This document shows positions 35,561 to 44,223 of a DNA stretch of 64,000 nucleotides, piece by piece. This stretch comes from CAJMGO01 sp900557305 (GTDB taxonomy: Bacteria > Bacillota_I > Bacilli_A > RF39 > UBA660), in contig CAJMGO010000005.1 of the NCBI GenBank assembly GCA_905212975.1, positions 1 to 64,000 on the forward strand, written 5' to 3'. The notes below the pieces were generated by a model, which worked only from the letters and a program-made list of their open reading frames with translations, made no database searches and had not been told where the DNA came from. The number at the start of each line of letters is the position of its first letter. Position 1 is the first letter of the stretch. The translations under genes were made by a program, and so were the position numbers.

Positions 35561-36769
35561 TTATTTTATTCCATTTAATTTTTTACATCCCTTTGAACCA
35601 CTATAAGAACTTAGTACATTAGATTCAAATGATGATATTTTTTTGCTTTTGTTTTTATAATCTTTTATAGAATAATTAATTAAGTTATCAAGTAGTGTTT
35701 TATATTCGATACCTTTTGGTTTGAACATATAAAACGCTAAACTACCTGGGATTGTATTTGGCTCATTTACATATACTTTCCCTTGCTTTTTATCAATTAA
35801 AAAATCTATACGAGCGACTCCAGATAAATTAAGTGCTCTAAATGTTTTTAAAGAAAGATCTTCTACTTCTTTTATTAATTTATTATCTATATTAGCAGGA
35901 ATATTAAATGAACTATTTGACATATTTCCTTTATTTGATAATCCTTTACCACCTTTTAATTTTCCTTTACCACCACTCAAATATTTATCTTGAAATGTTA
36001 AAAAATCATTATTAGTTAACATTTCAGCAGTAAGTGATACTTCTTGATTTTCATAGTTTCCTAAAACAGCACAATCTACTTCTACTAAATCTTGAATCAT
36101 TTCTTCAACTACTATTTTTGTTTCATATTTAATAGCTTCGTTTATTGCACTATCTAATCCTTTTTTGTCTTTTACAACTGTTATACCTACACTACTTCCA
36201 AGACAAGCTGGTTTAATAATCACAGGATATCCTAATTTTTCAATATTTTTAATTATTTCATCCTTTTTATTTATATATTCATAGTCATAAAACCATGTAT
36301 ATTTTGGTACTGAAATATTGTTTGATTCTAAAACTTGTTTTAAAACTACTTTATCTTGCCCTAAAGCGGAACCAAGTACGTTTGATCCAACATATGGAAT
36401 TCCAATAGAATCTAAATATCCTTGTAGTGAACCATCTTCAGCACCTTTACCATGTACTATTGGAAATGCAAGATCTAATGTTGCTACAGTTCTTCTGAAT
36501 AATTTGTTAATTGTCTGTAATTGAAATTTACCACTATTATTTACAAGAGCAACTTTTTTTGCATATTTCTTTAAATCATTAAAATTTTTATATATATCGA
36601 TATCCATAAGCATTTTTCCTGTATACCATGTTCTATCTTTAGATATATATATTGGAATAATATCATATTTATTTTGATCCATATTTTCCATAGCTTGTAC
36701 AGCAGTTATGATACTTACCTCATGTTCTACTGTATCACCACCAAAAATCACACCTAATTGTATTTTCAT
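35561..36769 (-). CDS. ddl: D-alanine--D-alanine ligase
   Basis: This 402-residue ATP-grasp enzyme has the start 'KIQLGVIFGGDTVEHEVSII', 'LGYPVIIKPACLGSSVGIT', 'ARIDFLID' and 'NEPNTIPGSLAFYMF'. It makes the D-Ala-D-Ala of peptidoglycan, evidence that the organism has a wall. It is about 45 residues longer than usual at the C-terminus (Ser/Lys-rich). The start is the ATG after GTGGAGATGATTTT; an earlier in-frame ATG at 36802 lies inside the upstream gene. Confidence 0.94.
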   Translation of the reverse strand: MKIQLGVIFGGDTVEHEVSIITAVQAMENMDQNKYDIIPIYISKDRTWYTGKMLMDIDIYKNFNDLKKYAKKVALVNNSGKFQLQTINKLFRRTVATLDLAFPIVHGKGAEDGSLQGYLDSIGIPYVGSNVLGSALGQDKVVLKQVLESNNISVPKYTWFYDYEYINKKDEIIKNIEKLGYPVIIKPACLGSSVGITVVKDKKGLDSAINEAIKYETKIVVEEMIQDLVEVDCAVLGNYENQEVSLTAEMLTNNDFLTFQDKYLSGGKGKLKGGKGLSNKGNMSNSSFNIPANIDNKLIKEVEDLSLKTFRALNLSGVARIDFLIDKKQGKVYVNEPNTIPGSLAFYMFKPKGIEYKTLLDNLINYSIKDYKNKSKKISSFESNVLSSYSGSKGCKKLNGIK

Positions 36770-36785
36770 AAAAATCATCTCCACA

Positions 36786-37502
36786 TCATTTAAAAAATTC
36801 ATTTAATATTCTAATTAATTGATCTAGTCTTTCTAGATAAGCATAATGAGTACATCCTTCAAAAACTATAAGCCCAGAATCCTTTATTAATTTTTCTAAC
36901 AATTTTCCATCACTTACAGGCACACATTCATCATTATCTCCCCATATTATAAGAGTCGGACAAGTAATTTTTTTTACATCTTCAGTAATGTCTAAATTTA
37001 CGTGTTTTACTAAAATTTCTCTCATTATGCCACTTGCATTTTTGTAATCAGTTGATCCAATATGTTTTTTAGCAAATTCTTCTAATTTGTTTAATCCTGG
37101 TACTTTTTTTAATTTTTTTAGAACCTTTGTCCTAATATTTATTTTGTTTTCCTTTGATTTAAAAGGACTTGCTAAAAGGACTAATTTTTCTACTTTATAT
37201 TTTGATGCATAAGCAAGTGCTATTTTTCCACCAAAAGAATGTCCAATTAAAATTATATTTTTAATTTCTAAATTTGAAATTAAGTCATGAACTAAATTAG
37301 CATAATCATATATAGAAAGAACTGTATCAGGCTCTTTACTTTTTCCAAAACCTGGTAAATCTATTATTAAAACATCTTCATCAAGTTTGTCACCAATAAA
37401 CTTCATCATTTCTATATTTTGACCCCAGCCATGTAACATTACTATTGTTCTGTTTTTATTATTGCCATATCTTATATAGTTTATGTCTTTAAATGTAATC
37501 AT
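36786..37502 (-). CDS. Alpha/beta hydrolase
   Basis: This 238-residue hydrolase has 'MLHGWGQNIEMM' (oxyanion region), the nucleophile elbow 'GHSFGG', Asp in 'IIWGDNDECVP' and His in 'CTHYAYLE'. The triad is intact. It resembles BioH/MhpC-like esterases; the substrate is unknown. It is co-oriented and close to ddl. Confidence 0.85.
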   Translation of the reverse strand: MITFKDINYIRYGNNKNRTIVMLHGWGQNIEMMKFIGDKLDEDVLIIDLPGFGKSKEPDTVLSIYDYANLVHDLISNLEIKNIILIGHSFGGKIALAYASKYKVEKLVLLASPFKSKENKINIRTKVLKKLKKVPGLNKLEEFAKKHIGSTDYKNASGIMREILVKHVNLDITEDVKKITCPTLIIWGDNDECVPVSDGKLLEKLIKDSGLIVFEGCTHYAYLERLDQLIRILNEFFK

Positions 37503-37580
37503 CTTCTCACCTTGAATTTAATTATATCATTTTTTTACATTAAAATAAATTATTAACTTAAAACTTTACATATTTTAATA

Positions 37581-37602
37581 AAAAAAAGTGAATAATCACT
37601 TT
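37581..37602 (-). terminator. Terminator of rpsP-khpA
   Basis: Minus strand AAAGTGA / TCACTTT with a 4-nt loop, then a T run. Confidence 0.75.
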
Positions 37603-37843
37603 AAAATGAATCAAAATTAATTTTCACTTTTTTTAAACTATTCGAATAAGCTGCAGCCTGCACGATTGTTCTTATTGAATTAGCTATAATTCCATTTTTT
37701 CCAATAATTAATCCCATATCTTTTTCATCAACTAAAACTTCAATTGAAGTATAATCATCTTCTTCATATTTTCTAATAGCCAATGAATCTTTATTGTTAA
37801 TAATTTTTGTTACTAAAAATTCTACCAATTCTTCTATTTTCAT
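37601..37843 (-). CDS. khpA: KH-domain RNA-binding protein KhpA
   Basis: An 80-residue single KH domain with the GxxG loop as 'GKNG' in 'GLIIGKNGIIANSIRTIVQA'. KhpA works with KhpB in RNA binding and cell elongation control. It lies 2 nt after rpsP, as in most Firmicutes. Confidence 0.92.
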   Translation of the reverse strand: MKIEELVEFLVTKIINNKDSLAIRKYEEDDYTSIEVLVDEKDMGLIIGKNGIIANSIRTIVQAAAYSNSLKKVKINFDSF

Positions 37844-37845
37844 AA

Positions 37846-38124
37846 TTATTTACCTGCTTTTTGTTTTGATTCATGAAATTTTTTCATAATACCTTGTTTG
37901 CTTAGTAAATCTCTTACGGTATCAGTTGGTTGAGCACCATTAGATAACCATTTTTGAGCTTTATCTTCGTCTACTGAAATTGTAGCTGGTTCTGTTGTTG
38001 GATTATAGTATCCAATATCTTCTATACTTCTTCCATCTCTTGGAAATTTAGAATCTGCAGCAACAATACGATAAAATGGTGCTTTTTTCTTTCCCATTCT
38101 TTTTAATCTTAATTTAACTGCCAT
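37846..38124 (-). CDS. rpsP: 30S ribosomal protein S16
   Basis: A 92-residue S16 with 'AVKLRLKRMGKKKAPFYRIV', 'DSKFPRDGRSIEDIGYYNP'. The start is the ATG after GGAGGGATTACAA, not the earlier in-frame codon at 38160. In Bacillus rpsP-khpA continues into rimM-trmD-rplS; here that block sits 15 kb away. Confidence 0.96.
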   Translation of the reverse strand: MAVKLRLKRMGKKKAPFYRIVAADSKFPRDGRSIEDIGYYNPTTEPATISVDEDKAQKWLSNGAQPTDTVRDLLSKQGIMKKFHESKQKAGK

Positions 38125-38260
38125 TTGTAATCCCTCCATTTCGTATTTAAATAATAACATATTATATACATATTGTCAACCTTATTTGGTTAACAATATA
38201 ATTTTATTAAAATTATGGTAAAAATATTATTTATTTGATAAAATATATATGGTGATTATT

Positions 38261-39478
38261 ATGAACGAACCTTTAGCGATTAAACTTAGACCCAAAAAAA
38301 TAAGTGATGTTTATGGTCAAAAACATATATTAGGAGAAAATAAAATATTATATAATTTGGTTAAGAATAAAAAAATTTTTTCAATGATATTTTACGGAAA
38401 ACCTGGGATTGGAAAAACTACAATTGCTGAAGCTTTAGTAGAAGAACTTGGATTAAAATATCGAAAGCTTAATGCTGTTATAAATAATAAAAAAGATTTT
38501 GATATAGTTGTTGAAGAAGCAAAAATGTATAATGGTTTAGTTATTATTATGGATGAAATTCATCGTTTAAATAAAGACAAACAAGATTTACTACTTCCTT
38601 ATCTAGAAAGTGGATTGATTATTTTAATTGGTATGACTACATCTAATCCATATCATAAAATTAATCCTGCAATAAGAAGTAGATGCCAAATTTTTGAATT
38701 AAAAGAATTAGAAATAGATGATATTATAAATGCTCTAAAAAATGCTACTAATACGAAATATTTAGAAGGAATTAAAATAGATGATAAATCAATTGAATAT
38801 ATAGCAAATTTATCTAATGGAGATTTAAGATTTGCATATAATTTTTTAGAATTGGCATTTTATAGTTCAACAAATCATGTTATAGATGTAGAATTTTTAA
38901 AAACAATTACAACAAAGCCAGTTATGTTTCATGATAAAGATGAAGATGGACATTATGATGTTATAAGTGCCTTTCAAAAAAGTATTAGAGGCTCTGATGT
39001 AAATGCATCATTACATTATTTAGCAAGATTAATAGAAGCTGGGGATTTTGATATAATATACAGAAGAATGACTGTTATTGCATATGAAGATATCGGACTT
39101 GCTAATCCCTCTATGGGTCCAAAGGTTGATGCTTGTATAAATGCTTGTGAAAGACTTGGAATGCCTGAAGCTAGAATTCCTCTTGCAGACACGGTTATAG
39201 AACTTGCTTTATCACCGAAATCAAATTCAGCACATTTAGCTTTAGATTATGCATTAAATGATATAAGAAAAGGAAACATTGGTGATGTTCCTATAAATAT
39301 AAAGCAAAACAATGTTGGATATCTGTACCCACACAATTATAAAGGTGGTTTCGTGAAGCAACAATATATGCCAAGCAATTTAATTGGAAAAGAATACTAT
39401 ATTCCTAAATCGACAAGCAAATATGAAACTTCTTTAAAATCAGTATATGAAAGAATACAAAAAATGCAAAAGGACTAA
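38261..39478 (+). CDS. rarA: Replication-associated recombination protein RarA (MgsA)
   Basis: This 405-residue AAA+ ATPase has Walker A 'GKPGIGKTT', Walker B 'VIIMDEIHR' and the sensor 'IGMTTSNPYHKINPAIRSRC'. The RarA C-terminal domain follows ('FQKSIRGSDVNASLHYLARL', 'EDIGLANP', 'YLYPHNYKGGFVKQQYMP'). It acts at stalled forks. The start is the ATG after GGTGATTATT rather than the in-frame ATG at 38249. Confidence 0.94.
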   Translation: MNEPLAIKLRPKKISDVYGQKHILGENKILYNLVKNKKIFSMIFYGKPGIGKTTIAEALVEELGLKYRKLNAVINNKKDFDIVVEEAKMYNGLVIIMDEIHRLNKDKQDLLLPYLESGLIILIGMTTSNPYHKINPAIRSRCQIFELKELEIDDIINALKNATNTKYLEGIKIDDKSIEYIANLSNGDLRFAYNFLELAFYSSTNHVIDVEFLKTITTKPVMFHDKDEDGHYDVISAFQKSIRGSDVNASLHYLARLIEAGDFDIIYRRMTVIAYEDIGLANPSMGPKVDACINACERLGMPEARIPLADTVIELALSPKSNSAHLALDYALNDIRKGNIGDVPINIKQNNVGYLYPHNYKGGFVKQQYMPSNLIGKEYYIPKSTSKYETSLKSVYERIQKMQKD

Positions 39479-39800
39479 TAAAGCCCTTTTTATTACTATA
39501 ATCTGATGAATCATAAAATAAGGAATCATTTTTATGATGCTTCTTTATTTTTTTAGTATAATTAAAAGCATCACTTTCAATCCACTAGTTTTTTTATTGT
39601 ACATCAAAATAATTAAGAAAAGATTCTGTAATTTCATTAATAATTGGTATAATATTCATGAGTAAAAACCTGCTTTCTATTTATTATTTAACAACTAAAT
39701 TATAAATCATTTTTTAGGTTTTTACTCTTTTTATTTGTTTATAAGAGCTTGTTTTATGAATCCCCCTACTTTGAAAATACAATCTTTCCTACTTTAAAAT
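39479..39800. other. Structured intergenic region, no protein gene seen
   Basis: Holds an imperfect hairpin near 39508-39545 (ATCATAAA / TTTATGAT) and the long inverted repeat annotated separately. On the minus strand a 21-codon frame with a weak site starts inside the long repeat, but it is probably not a gene. Confidence 0.4.
39648..39735 (+). ncRNA. Candidate small hairpin RNA
   Basis: A TATAAT box (39648-39653) is followed 6 nt later by a perfect 12-bp inverted repeat, GAGTAAAAACCT (39660-39671) and AGGTTTTTACTC (39716-39727), then TTTTTATTT. A transcript started from this box would consist almost wholly of this stem and its 44-nt loop, ending in an intrinsic-terminator-like tail. The -35 is weak (TTCTGT, 18 nt away). 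Alternatively it is the scar of a small mobile element. Confidence 0.3.
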
Positions 39801-39828
39801 TTGACAAAATAAAAAAAATATGTATAAT
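39801..39828 (+). promoter_or_regulatory. Consensus sigma-A promoter of the 62-residue gene
   Basis: TTGACA, 16 nt, TATAAT: both hexamers are perfect, 34 nt before the ATG. Confidence 0.8.
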
Positions 39829-39862
39829 AAGTGTCACTTCATGAAAAAAAGGGGGTTATATC

Positions 39863-40051
39863 ATGAAAGTAAACATAAATTTTGTTATATATATTATATT
39901 ATTTGGAATTGCAATTGCAATGAGCTGTATACTTTCTTCTCTTCTATTATTTACTAGTTATACAGCATTAAAATATATATCAATGTTTTTAACTTTTATT
40001 CTTGGTATATATCTAGTAAAGCAGTTTCATAAATATAAATTATATAAATAA
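39863..40051 (+). CDS. Small two-helix membrane protein
   Basis: A 62-residue protein consisting of two hydrophobic helices (about 5-30 and 36-52) and a basic tail ('KQFHKYKLYK'). AAAGGGGGTTATATC precedes the ATG and a perfect sigma-A promoter drives it, so it is very likely a real, well-expressed gene. No family recognised; could be a stress or transport accessory peptide. Confidence 0.75.
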   Translation: MKVNINFVIYIILFGIAIAMSCILSSLLLFTSYTALKYISMFLTFILGIYLVKQFHKYKLYK

Positions 40052-40083
40052 AAAGAAAGTCGAATAAAGACTTCTTTTTTTTA
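40050..40083. terminator. Terminator between the small membrane gene and the prepilin peptidase
   Basis: Imperfect stem AAGAAAGTC / GACTTCTTT, 7-nt loop, T run on the + strand. Confidence 0.6.
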
Positions 40084-40839
40084 AAATAAACTAAGTATTG
40101 AATTGAAATCAATTTTTGTAAAAAGCAAAATCATTGCAGAGATTGCTAAAAAAGGGCCAAAAGGAATTTCATGATTTTTGCTTTTATTTAAAAATATTAA
40201 AGATATAGGTAATCCAATAATTGAAGCGACAAATATAGAAAGAATAGATGCTTGATATCCTAAAACCATTCCGAATACAAACATCAATTTAATATCTCCG
40301 CCTCCCATTGAATCTTTTTTAAACATGAAATCGCCTAATTTTTTTAACAAAAACATAATTGTAAATGATATTGCTCCATTTAGTAGCGCTACTAATAAAC
40401 CATTAAATCCACTTTTTAGTATTATTGGAATTATCAATAATATTATACTTGTAATTAATACTTCGTCAGGAATTATATAAGTTTGATAATCACTAATAAT
40501 TATGACTAATAGCATGGAAATAAATATTAATGAAATAATTAAATCTATTGAATATCCAAAAATTAAATAGCATATCATAAATAATAATCCTGAAAAGAAT
40601 TCGAAAATAGGATAAAAGCAAGATACTTTTTGACCACAGCATTTACATTTACCTCTTAAAAACACGTAAGAAATAATTGGAATAAGCTCTAAAATACCTA
40701 ATTTATGATTACATTTAGTACAATGTGATGGAGGATAAATCAGTGATTGACCTAATGGTAATCTATATCCAACTACATTGTAAAATGAGCCAAAAATAGT
40801 TCCAAATATAAAGAATAATATTGCTGAATAAATTTCCAT
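40081..40839 (-). CDS. Prepilin peptidase (PilD/ComC, A24 family)
   Basis: This 252-residue membrane protease cleaves pilin signals. It has 'FGTIFGSFYNVVGYRLPLG', the zinc cysteines 'CTKCNHKLG' and 'CKCCGQK' and the catalytic 'GGGDIKLMFVFG' with 'SDYQTYIIPDE'. The start is the ATG after GGAGGTTTTT. Immediately downstream of the platform gene. Its clients are the four pseudopilins at 18 kb and 56 kb. Confidence 0.93.
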   Translation of the reverse strand: MEIYSAILFFIFGTIFGSFYNVVGYRLPLGQSLIYPPSHCTKCNHKLGILELIPIISYVFLRGKCKCCGQKVSCFYPIFEFFSGLLFMICYLIFGYSIDLIISLIFISMLLVIIISDYQTYIIPDEVLITSIILLIIPIILKSGFNGLLVALLNGAISFTIMFLLKKLGDFMFKKDSMGGGDIKLMFVFGMVLGYQASILSIFVASIIGLPISLIFLNKSKNHEIPFGPFLAISAMILLFTKIDFNSILSLF

Positions 40840-40853
40840 AAAAACCTCCACTA

Positions 40854-43088
40854 CTACATATCAGAAACAACTTGATACATATTGAACATAGGAATTACAA
40901 TTGCAATTACAATTATACCAACCATTACAGTTAGGAAAACTGTAAGTATTGGTTCAATAAATGTTTTTATTCGTGAAACCATTTCTCTATGTAATCCTTG
41001 ATAATAAGTTGATACTTTACTCATCATTTCAGGCAATTCACCAGTTGTTTCACCAGTTACAATCATTTCATATGCTGGTATCGGAAATGCCCAATGATCT
41101 TCAAATGCATCAGATATTTTTCCACCTTTTGCTAAATTTGTTATTGTATCTAGAATAAGCATTTTATATATTTCGTTGTTTGTTATACCGTTTAATAATT
41201 CCATACATTCTGTTATTGAAACATTATGACTTAAAAGTGATGCAAATGTTTTTGTAAACATAGTTACTTCCTTATAAATAATTGTTGTTCCAATAACTGG
41301 AAGATGCATATTTATCCATTGAATAAGTGTTCTAAATGATTTGATTTTTTTGTAACAAACAACAAATATAATTGAAAATAAAATAATTACCAATATTACG
41401 AATAAGAAATATGATTTTAAGAAATCACTTACTGATATTACCATTCTAGTAAATGCAGGTATTTCAACTTCATCCATAGAACTATACATTTCTGAAAATT
41501 GTGGAATAACGTAAAGTAAAACAAATGTTATAACCCCAATTGCAAAAACAAAAACAATTGATGGATACGTTAAAGCTGATATCATTTGTTTTCTTGTTTC
41601 GTCAGCTTGTGAAAAGTATTCTGACATGTCATCAAGTACTTCAGGTAATTCACCAGTCATTTCTGATGTTTTAACCATATTAATTAATAGTTTTGGGAAA
41701 GCTTTTCCTTGCTTTTCCATAGCAGAACTAAATGATTCTCCCATAGTTAATTCATATATCATTGATTTAAATATTCTATTATAGGATTTATTTTTTTTGA
41801 ATTGTTTTGCTAATATTCTAATTGCTTCTACAAGTGGAATACCTGCTTTTAGGTAAGTAGATAGTTGTGTTAATAAGAATATTAAATCTTTATTTTTAAA
41901 TTTTGTTTTATTTACTGATGCCCCTCCATGAAATAAAGTAATCCATTTGCTTGTTTTAATACTATAAACTTCATAACCTTCACTAAGCAAAAATGAATGT
42001 ACTTCAACCCTGGAAAAAGCTTCAAAATAACCTGTTACCATTTTTCCATTTTTGTCTTTTGCTTCATATTTATATAATAATTTTACATCACTCTTTGGCT
42101 CTGTTTCTGCATTAAAATCAATCAAAAGAGCTTGTCTATTAATATCTTTTTTATTTCTTCTATTTTTAGCAAAAGAATTATTTTTTAATTTTTCAATTAA
42201 GAATGTAGGAAAATTATTGATTTTCTTTAAAGTCTTTTTTAATTTTTGAGAAAATGTAAGTTTTTCTATTTCAGCATTTTCATTGACATAAGTGTCATTG
42301 GCTCTTTTTTTCTCAATTTTCTTTTTTCTTTCAATTCTTTCTTGTTTTATTTTTTCTTTTTTTTCTTTTGCAAGTCTTTTTTTCTCTTCTTTTTCATGCT
42401 TTTTTCTTGATGCTTCAAGAGCTTTTTGCTCTTTTTTTATATTTTCGTCATGTATACGTTTTATCTCTTTTTGCTTTTTTTCCTCAATTAATTGTTTTTT
42501 CTTTTCCTCTTTTTCTAATTTTAATTGCTTTTTCTTTTCTTTTCTTTCTTTTCTTTTTATATAAGATGCTGATGCTTCTTTTTTTAGCTTTTTTTCTTCT
42601 CTCTTTTTTGCTTGCTCAATTTTTCGAATTTCTTTTAATTTTTTCTTTTCTTCTTTTTTCTGCTTTTTTCTTGATGCTTCAAGAGCTTTTTGTTCTTTTT
42701 TTATATTTTCATCATGTATACGTTTTATCTCTTTTTGTCTTTTTTCTTCAATTAATTGTTTTTTCTTTTCTTCTTTCTTTTCTAATTTAGCATTTATAAT
42801 TAATTCTTTTCTTTTTTTAATCTCTTCTTTTTTTAATCTTTTCTTTTCTTTTTTTTGCTCTCTTAATTCTTTTTTTTGTATTCTATTTTGAATATATTTA
42901 GTATTTTCTTTCTTTAATTTAGGAAGAATAAATAAAATCCTTATAGGAAGAGTTATACCATATATAAAATAATAGCAAAATTCGTATATAAATTTTAGAA
43001 TACAATATATGCAAAAATATATTCCATAAAATAATGATCTAACTATTTTATACACAAATATGCAAGGTTTAAGTAAAAAATTAAGCAT
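40854..43088 (-). CDS. PilC/GspF platform protein with long N-terminal coiled-coil extension
   Basis: This 744-residue protein has a complete two-domain GspF region (about residues 335-744; 'LLTQLSTYLKAGIPLVEAI', 'TSEMTGELPEVLDDMSEYFS', 'TGETTGELPEMM'). This inner membrane platform works with the pilus ATPase. Normal PilC has about 400 residues. The extra 330 hold N-terminal hydrophobic helices (about 3-55) and a Lys/Glu-rich coiled coil with an almost exact duplication: residues 105-142 and 193-230. AAGGTGTATTTTA precedes the ATG. Confidence 0.9.
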   Translation of the reverse strand: MLNFLLKPCIFVYKIVRSLFYGIYFCIYCILKFIYEFCYYFIYGITLPIRILFILPKLKKENTKYIQNRIQKKELREQKKEKKRLKKEEIKKRKELIINAKLEKKEEKKKQLIEEKRQKEIKRIHDENIKKEQKALEASRKKQKKEEKKKLKEIRKIEQAKKREEKKLKKEASASYIKRKERKEKKKQLKLEKEEKKKQLIEEKKQKEIKRIHDENIKKEQKALEASRKKHEKEEKKRLAKEKKEKIKQERIERKKKIEKKRANDTYVNENAEIEKLTFSQKLKKTLKKINNFPTFLIEKLKNNSFAKNRRNKKDINRQALLIDFNAETEPKSDVKLLYKYEAKDKNGKMVTGYFEAFSRVEVHSFLLSEGYEVYSIKTSKWITLFHGGASVNKTKFKNKDLIFLLTQLSTYLKAGIPLVEAIRILAKQFKKNKSYNRIFKSMIYELTMGESFSSAMEKQGKAFPKLLINMVKTSEMTGELPEVLDDMSEYFSQADETRKQMISALTYPSIVFVFAIGVITFVLLYVIPQFSEMYSSMDEVEIPAFTRMVISVSDFLKSYFLFVILVIILFSIIFVVCYKKIKSFRTLIQWINMHLPVIGTTIIYKEVTMFTKTFASLLSHNVSITECMELLNGITNNEIYKMLILDTITNLAKGGKISDAFEDHWAFPIPAYEMIVTGETTGELPEMMSKVSTYYQGLHREMVSRIKTFIEPILTVFLTVMVGIIVIAIVIPMFNMYQVVSDM
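42399..42776. repeat. Direct repeat within the PilC extension
   Basis: Two copies of about 114 bp (42399-42512 and 42663-42776), 264 bp apart, nearly identical at DNA level including third positions. The shared protein core is 'KEIKRIHDENIKKEQKALEA'. This points to a recent in-frame duplication and possible length variation. Confidence 0.8.
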
Positions 43089-43202
43089 TAAAATACACCT
43101 TCCAATCTCCCTATCTTATTCTATAAATGATTATATCATATTTTCAAATTTTGTAAAACATTTTTTCTTAAAACATATAATAATTTAGAAAGGAGTATAA
43201 CA

Positions 43203-43562
43203 ATGTATTATTATTACCCTTACTATTCAAGTATTCCATATACGCAAGCAACTGCTTCGTCTAGCGGAATATTTTCAAAATTATTTGGTGGGTTAAACTT
43301 TAGCTCTATACTATCTGGTACACAAAAAACTTTAAATATTGTAAATCAAACAATTCCAATTGTAAAACAAGCAAGTCCTATGATAAAAAACGCTAAATCA
43401 ATGTTTAAAATTATGAATGAATTTAAAAAAGTTGATACTCCAGAAACACCAATTCAACAAAATAGTAGTGAAAATAAAATAAATATAAATAATCAAGAAA
43501 ATCATAATTCTAAAGTAAAAGAAGAAATTAATATTTCTTCTGGTCCTACTTTCTTTCTTTAA
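43203..43562 (+). CDS. YqfQ/VrrA-like small protein
   Basis: This 119-residue protein has a Tyr-rich N-terminus ('YYYYPYYSSIPY'), a central 'TQKTLNIVNQTIPIVKQASP' followed by 'MIKNAKSMFKIMNEFKK', and a polar C-terminal third. The central region resembles YqfQ (VrrA) of Bacillus, which is also located near trmK and sigA. Role unknown; possibly spore-surface related. AAAGGAGTATAACA precedes the ATG. Confidence 0.6.
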   Translation: MYYYYPYYSSIPYTQATASSSGIFSKLFGGLNFSSILSGTQKTLNIVNQTIPIVKQASPMIKNAKSMFKIMNEFKKVDTPETPIQQNSSENKININNQENHNSKVKEEINISSGPTFFL

Positions 43563-43585
43563 AAGACTAAATGTCTTTTTTTATT
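43561..43585. terminator. Terminator between the YqfQ-like gene and trmK
   Basis: AAAAGAC / GTCTTTT stem, 5-nt loop, T run; convergent genes. Confidence 0.75.
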
Positions 43586-44223
43586 ATTTCTTTTAAAAAT
43601 TCAATATCCTTTTTTGTTGATGCTTTTATTTCACTGATATTAGAATTATTAAATATATTTTCATATATTTTTAGTATATATGAATAATACTTATATGTTA
43701 TTTTATCTTTATTTTTTAATAGAATTGGTCCATATTTTAATTCGTTTTCTGATATTATTTTGAAACCTTTTTTAAATTTTATAATAACATAATATATATT
43801 TTTTTCGTATACAACAATTTCGTTAGATATGTAATATCCAATTTTATATAAAAACTTTCTTAAATTAAATAAATTTGTATTTGATTGTATAACTATTTCA
43901 TCAAGATTAGTTAAATCAGTATTTAACAATATTTTTATAATATTATCTGTACCCATACCACATATAATTGCAACTGATTTTTCAGGAATATTTATATTTT
44001 CAAATCCATTACTGAGTACAGTTTTTATATCTACTCCATATCTTTTTATGTTTTTTTGGGCTATAGTTAATGCATTTTTGTTTATATCACTTGCAATACA
44101 TTTATTGTTATTATATAAAGATAAATAAATATCTACTAATGCATGATCACAACCTATATCAATTACATTTGATCCATTATCTATTAAAGATACTATAGTT
44201 TGCATTCTATTTGTTAGTTTCAT
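43567..44223 (-). CDS. trmK: tRNA (adenine-22-N1)-methyltransferase TrmK
   Basis: This 218-residue SAM enzyme has 'NVIDIGCDHALVDIYL' (motif I), 'CIASDINKNALTIAQKNI' and 'VAIICGMGTDNIIKIL', the TrmK pattern. It methylates A22 of tRNAs. Its start overlaps the sigA stop, matching the dnaG-sigA-trmK order of Bacilli. Confidence 0.9.
   Translation of the reverse strand: MKLTNRMQTIVSLIDNGSNVIDIGCDHALVDIYLSLYNNNKCIASDINKNALTIAQKNIKRYGVDIKTVLSNGFENINIPEKSVAIICGMGTDNIIKILLNTDLTNLDEIVIQSNTNLFNLRKFLYKIGYYISNEIVVYEKNIYYVIIKFKKGFKIISENELKYGPILLKNKDKITYKYYSYILKIYENIFNNSNISEIKASTKKDIEFLKEIIKKDI

Noticed and set aside
42292..42790. Open frames of up to 140 codons on the + strand, Phe/Leu/Ser-rich
   Set aside because: They are the antisense of the Lys/Glu-rich coiled coil of the PilC extension; no ribosome binding site and low complexity.
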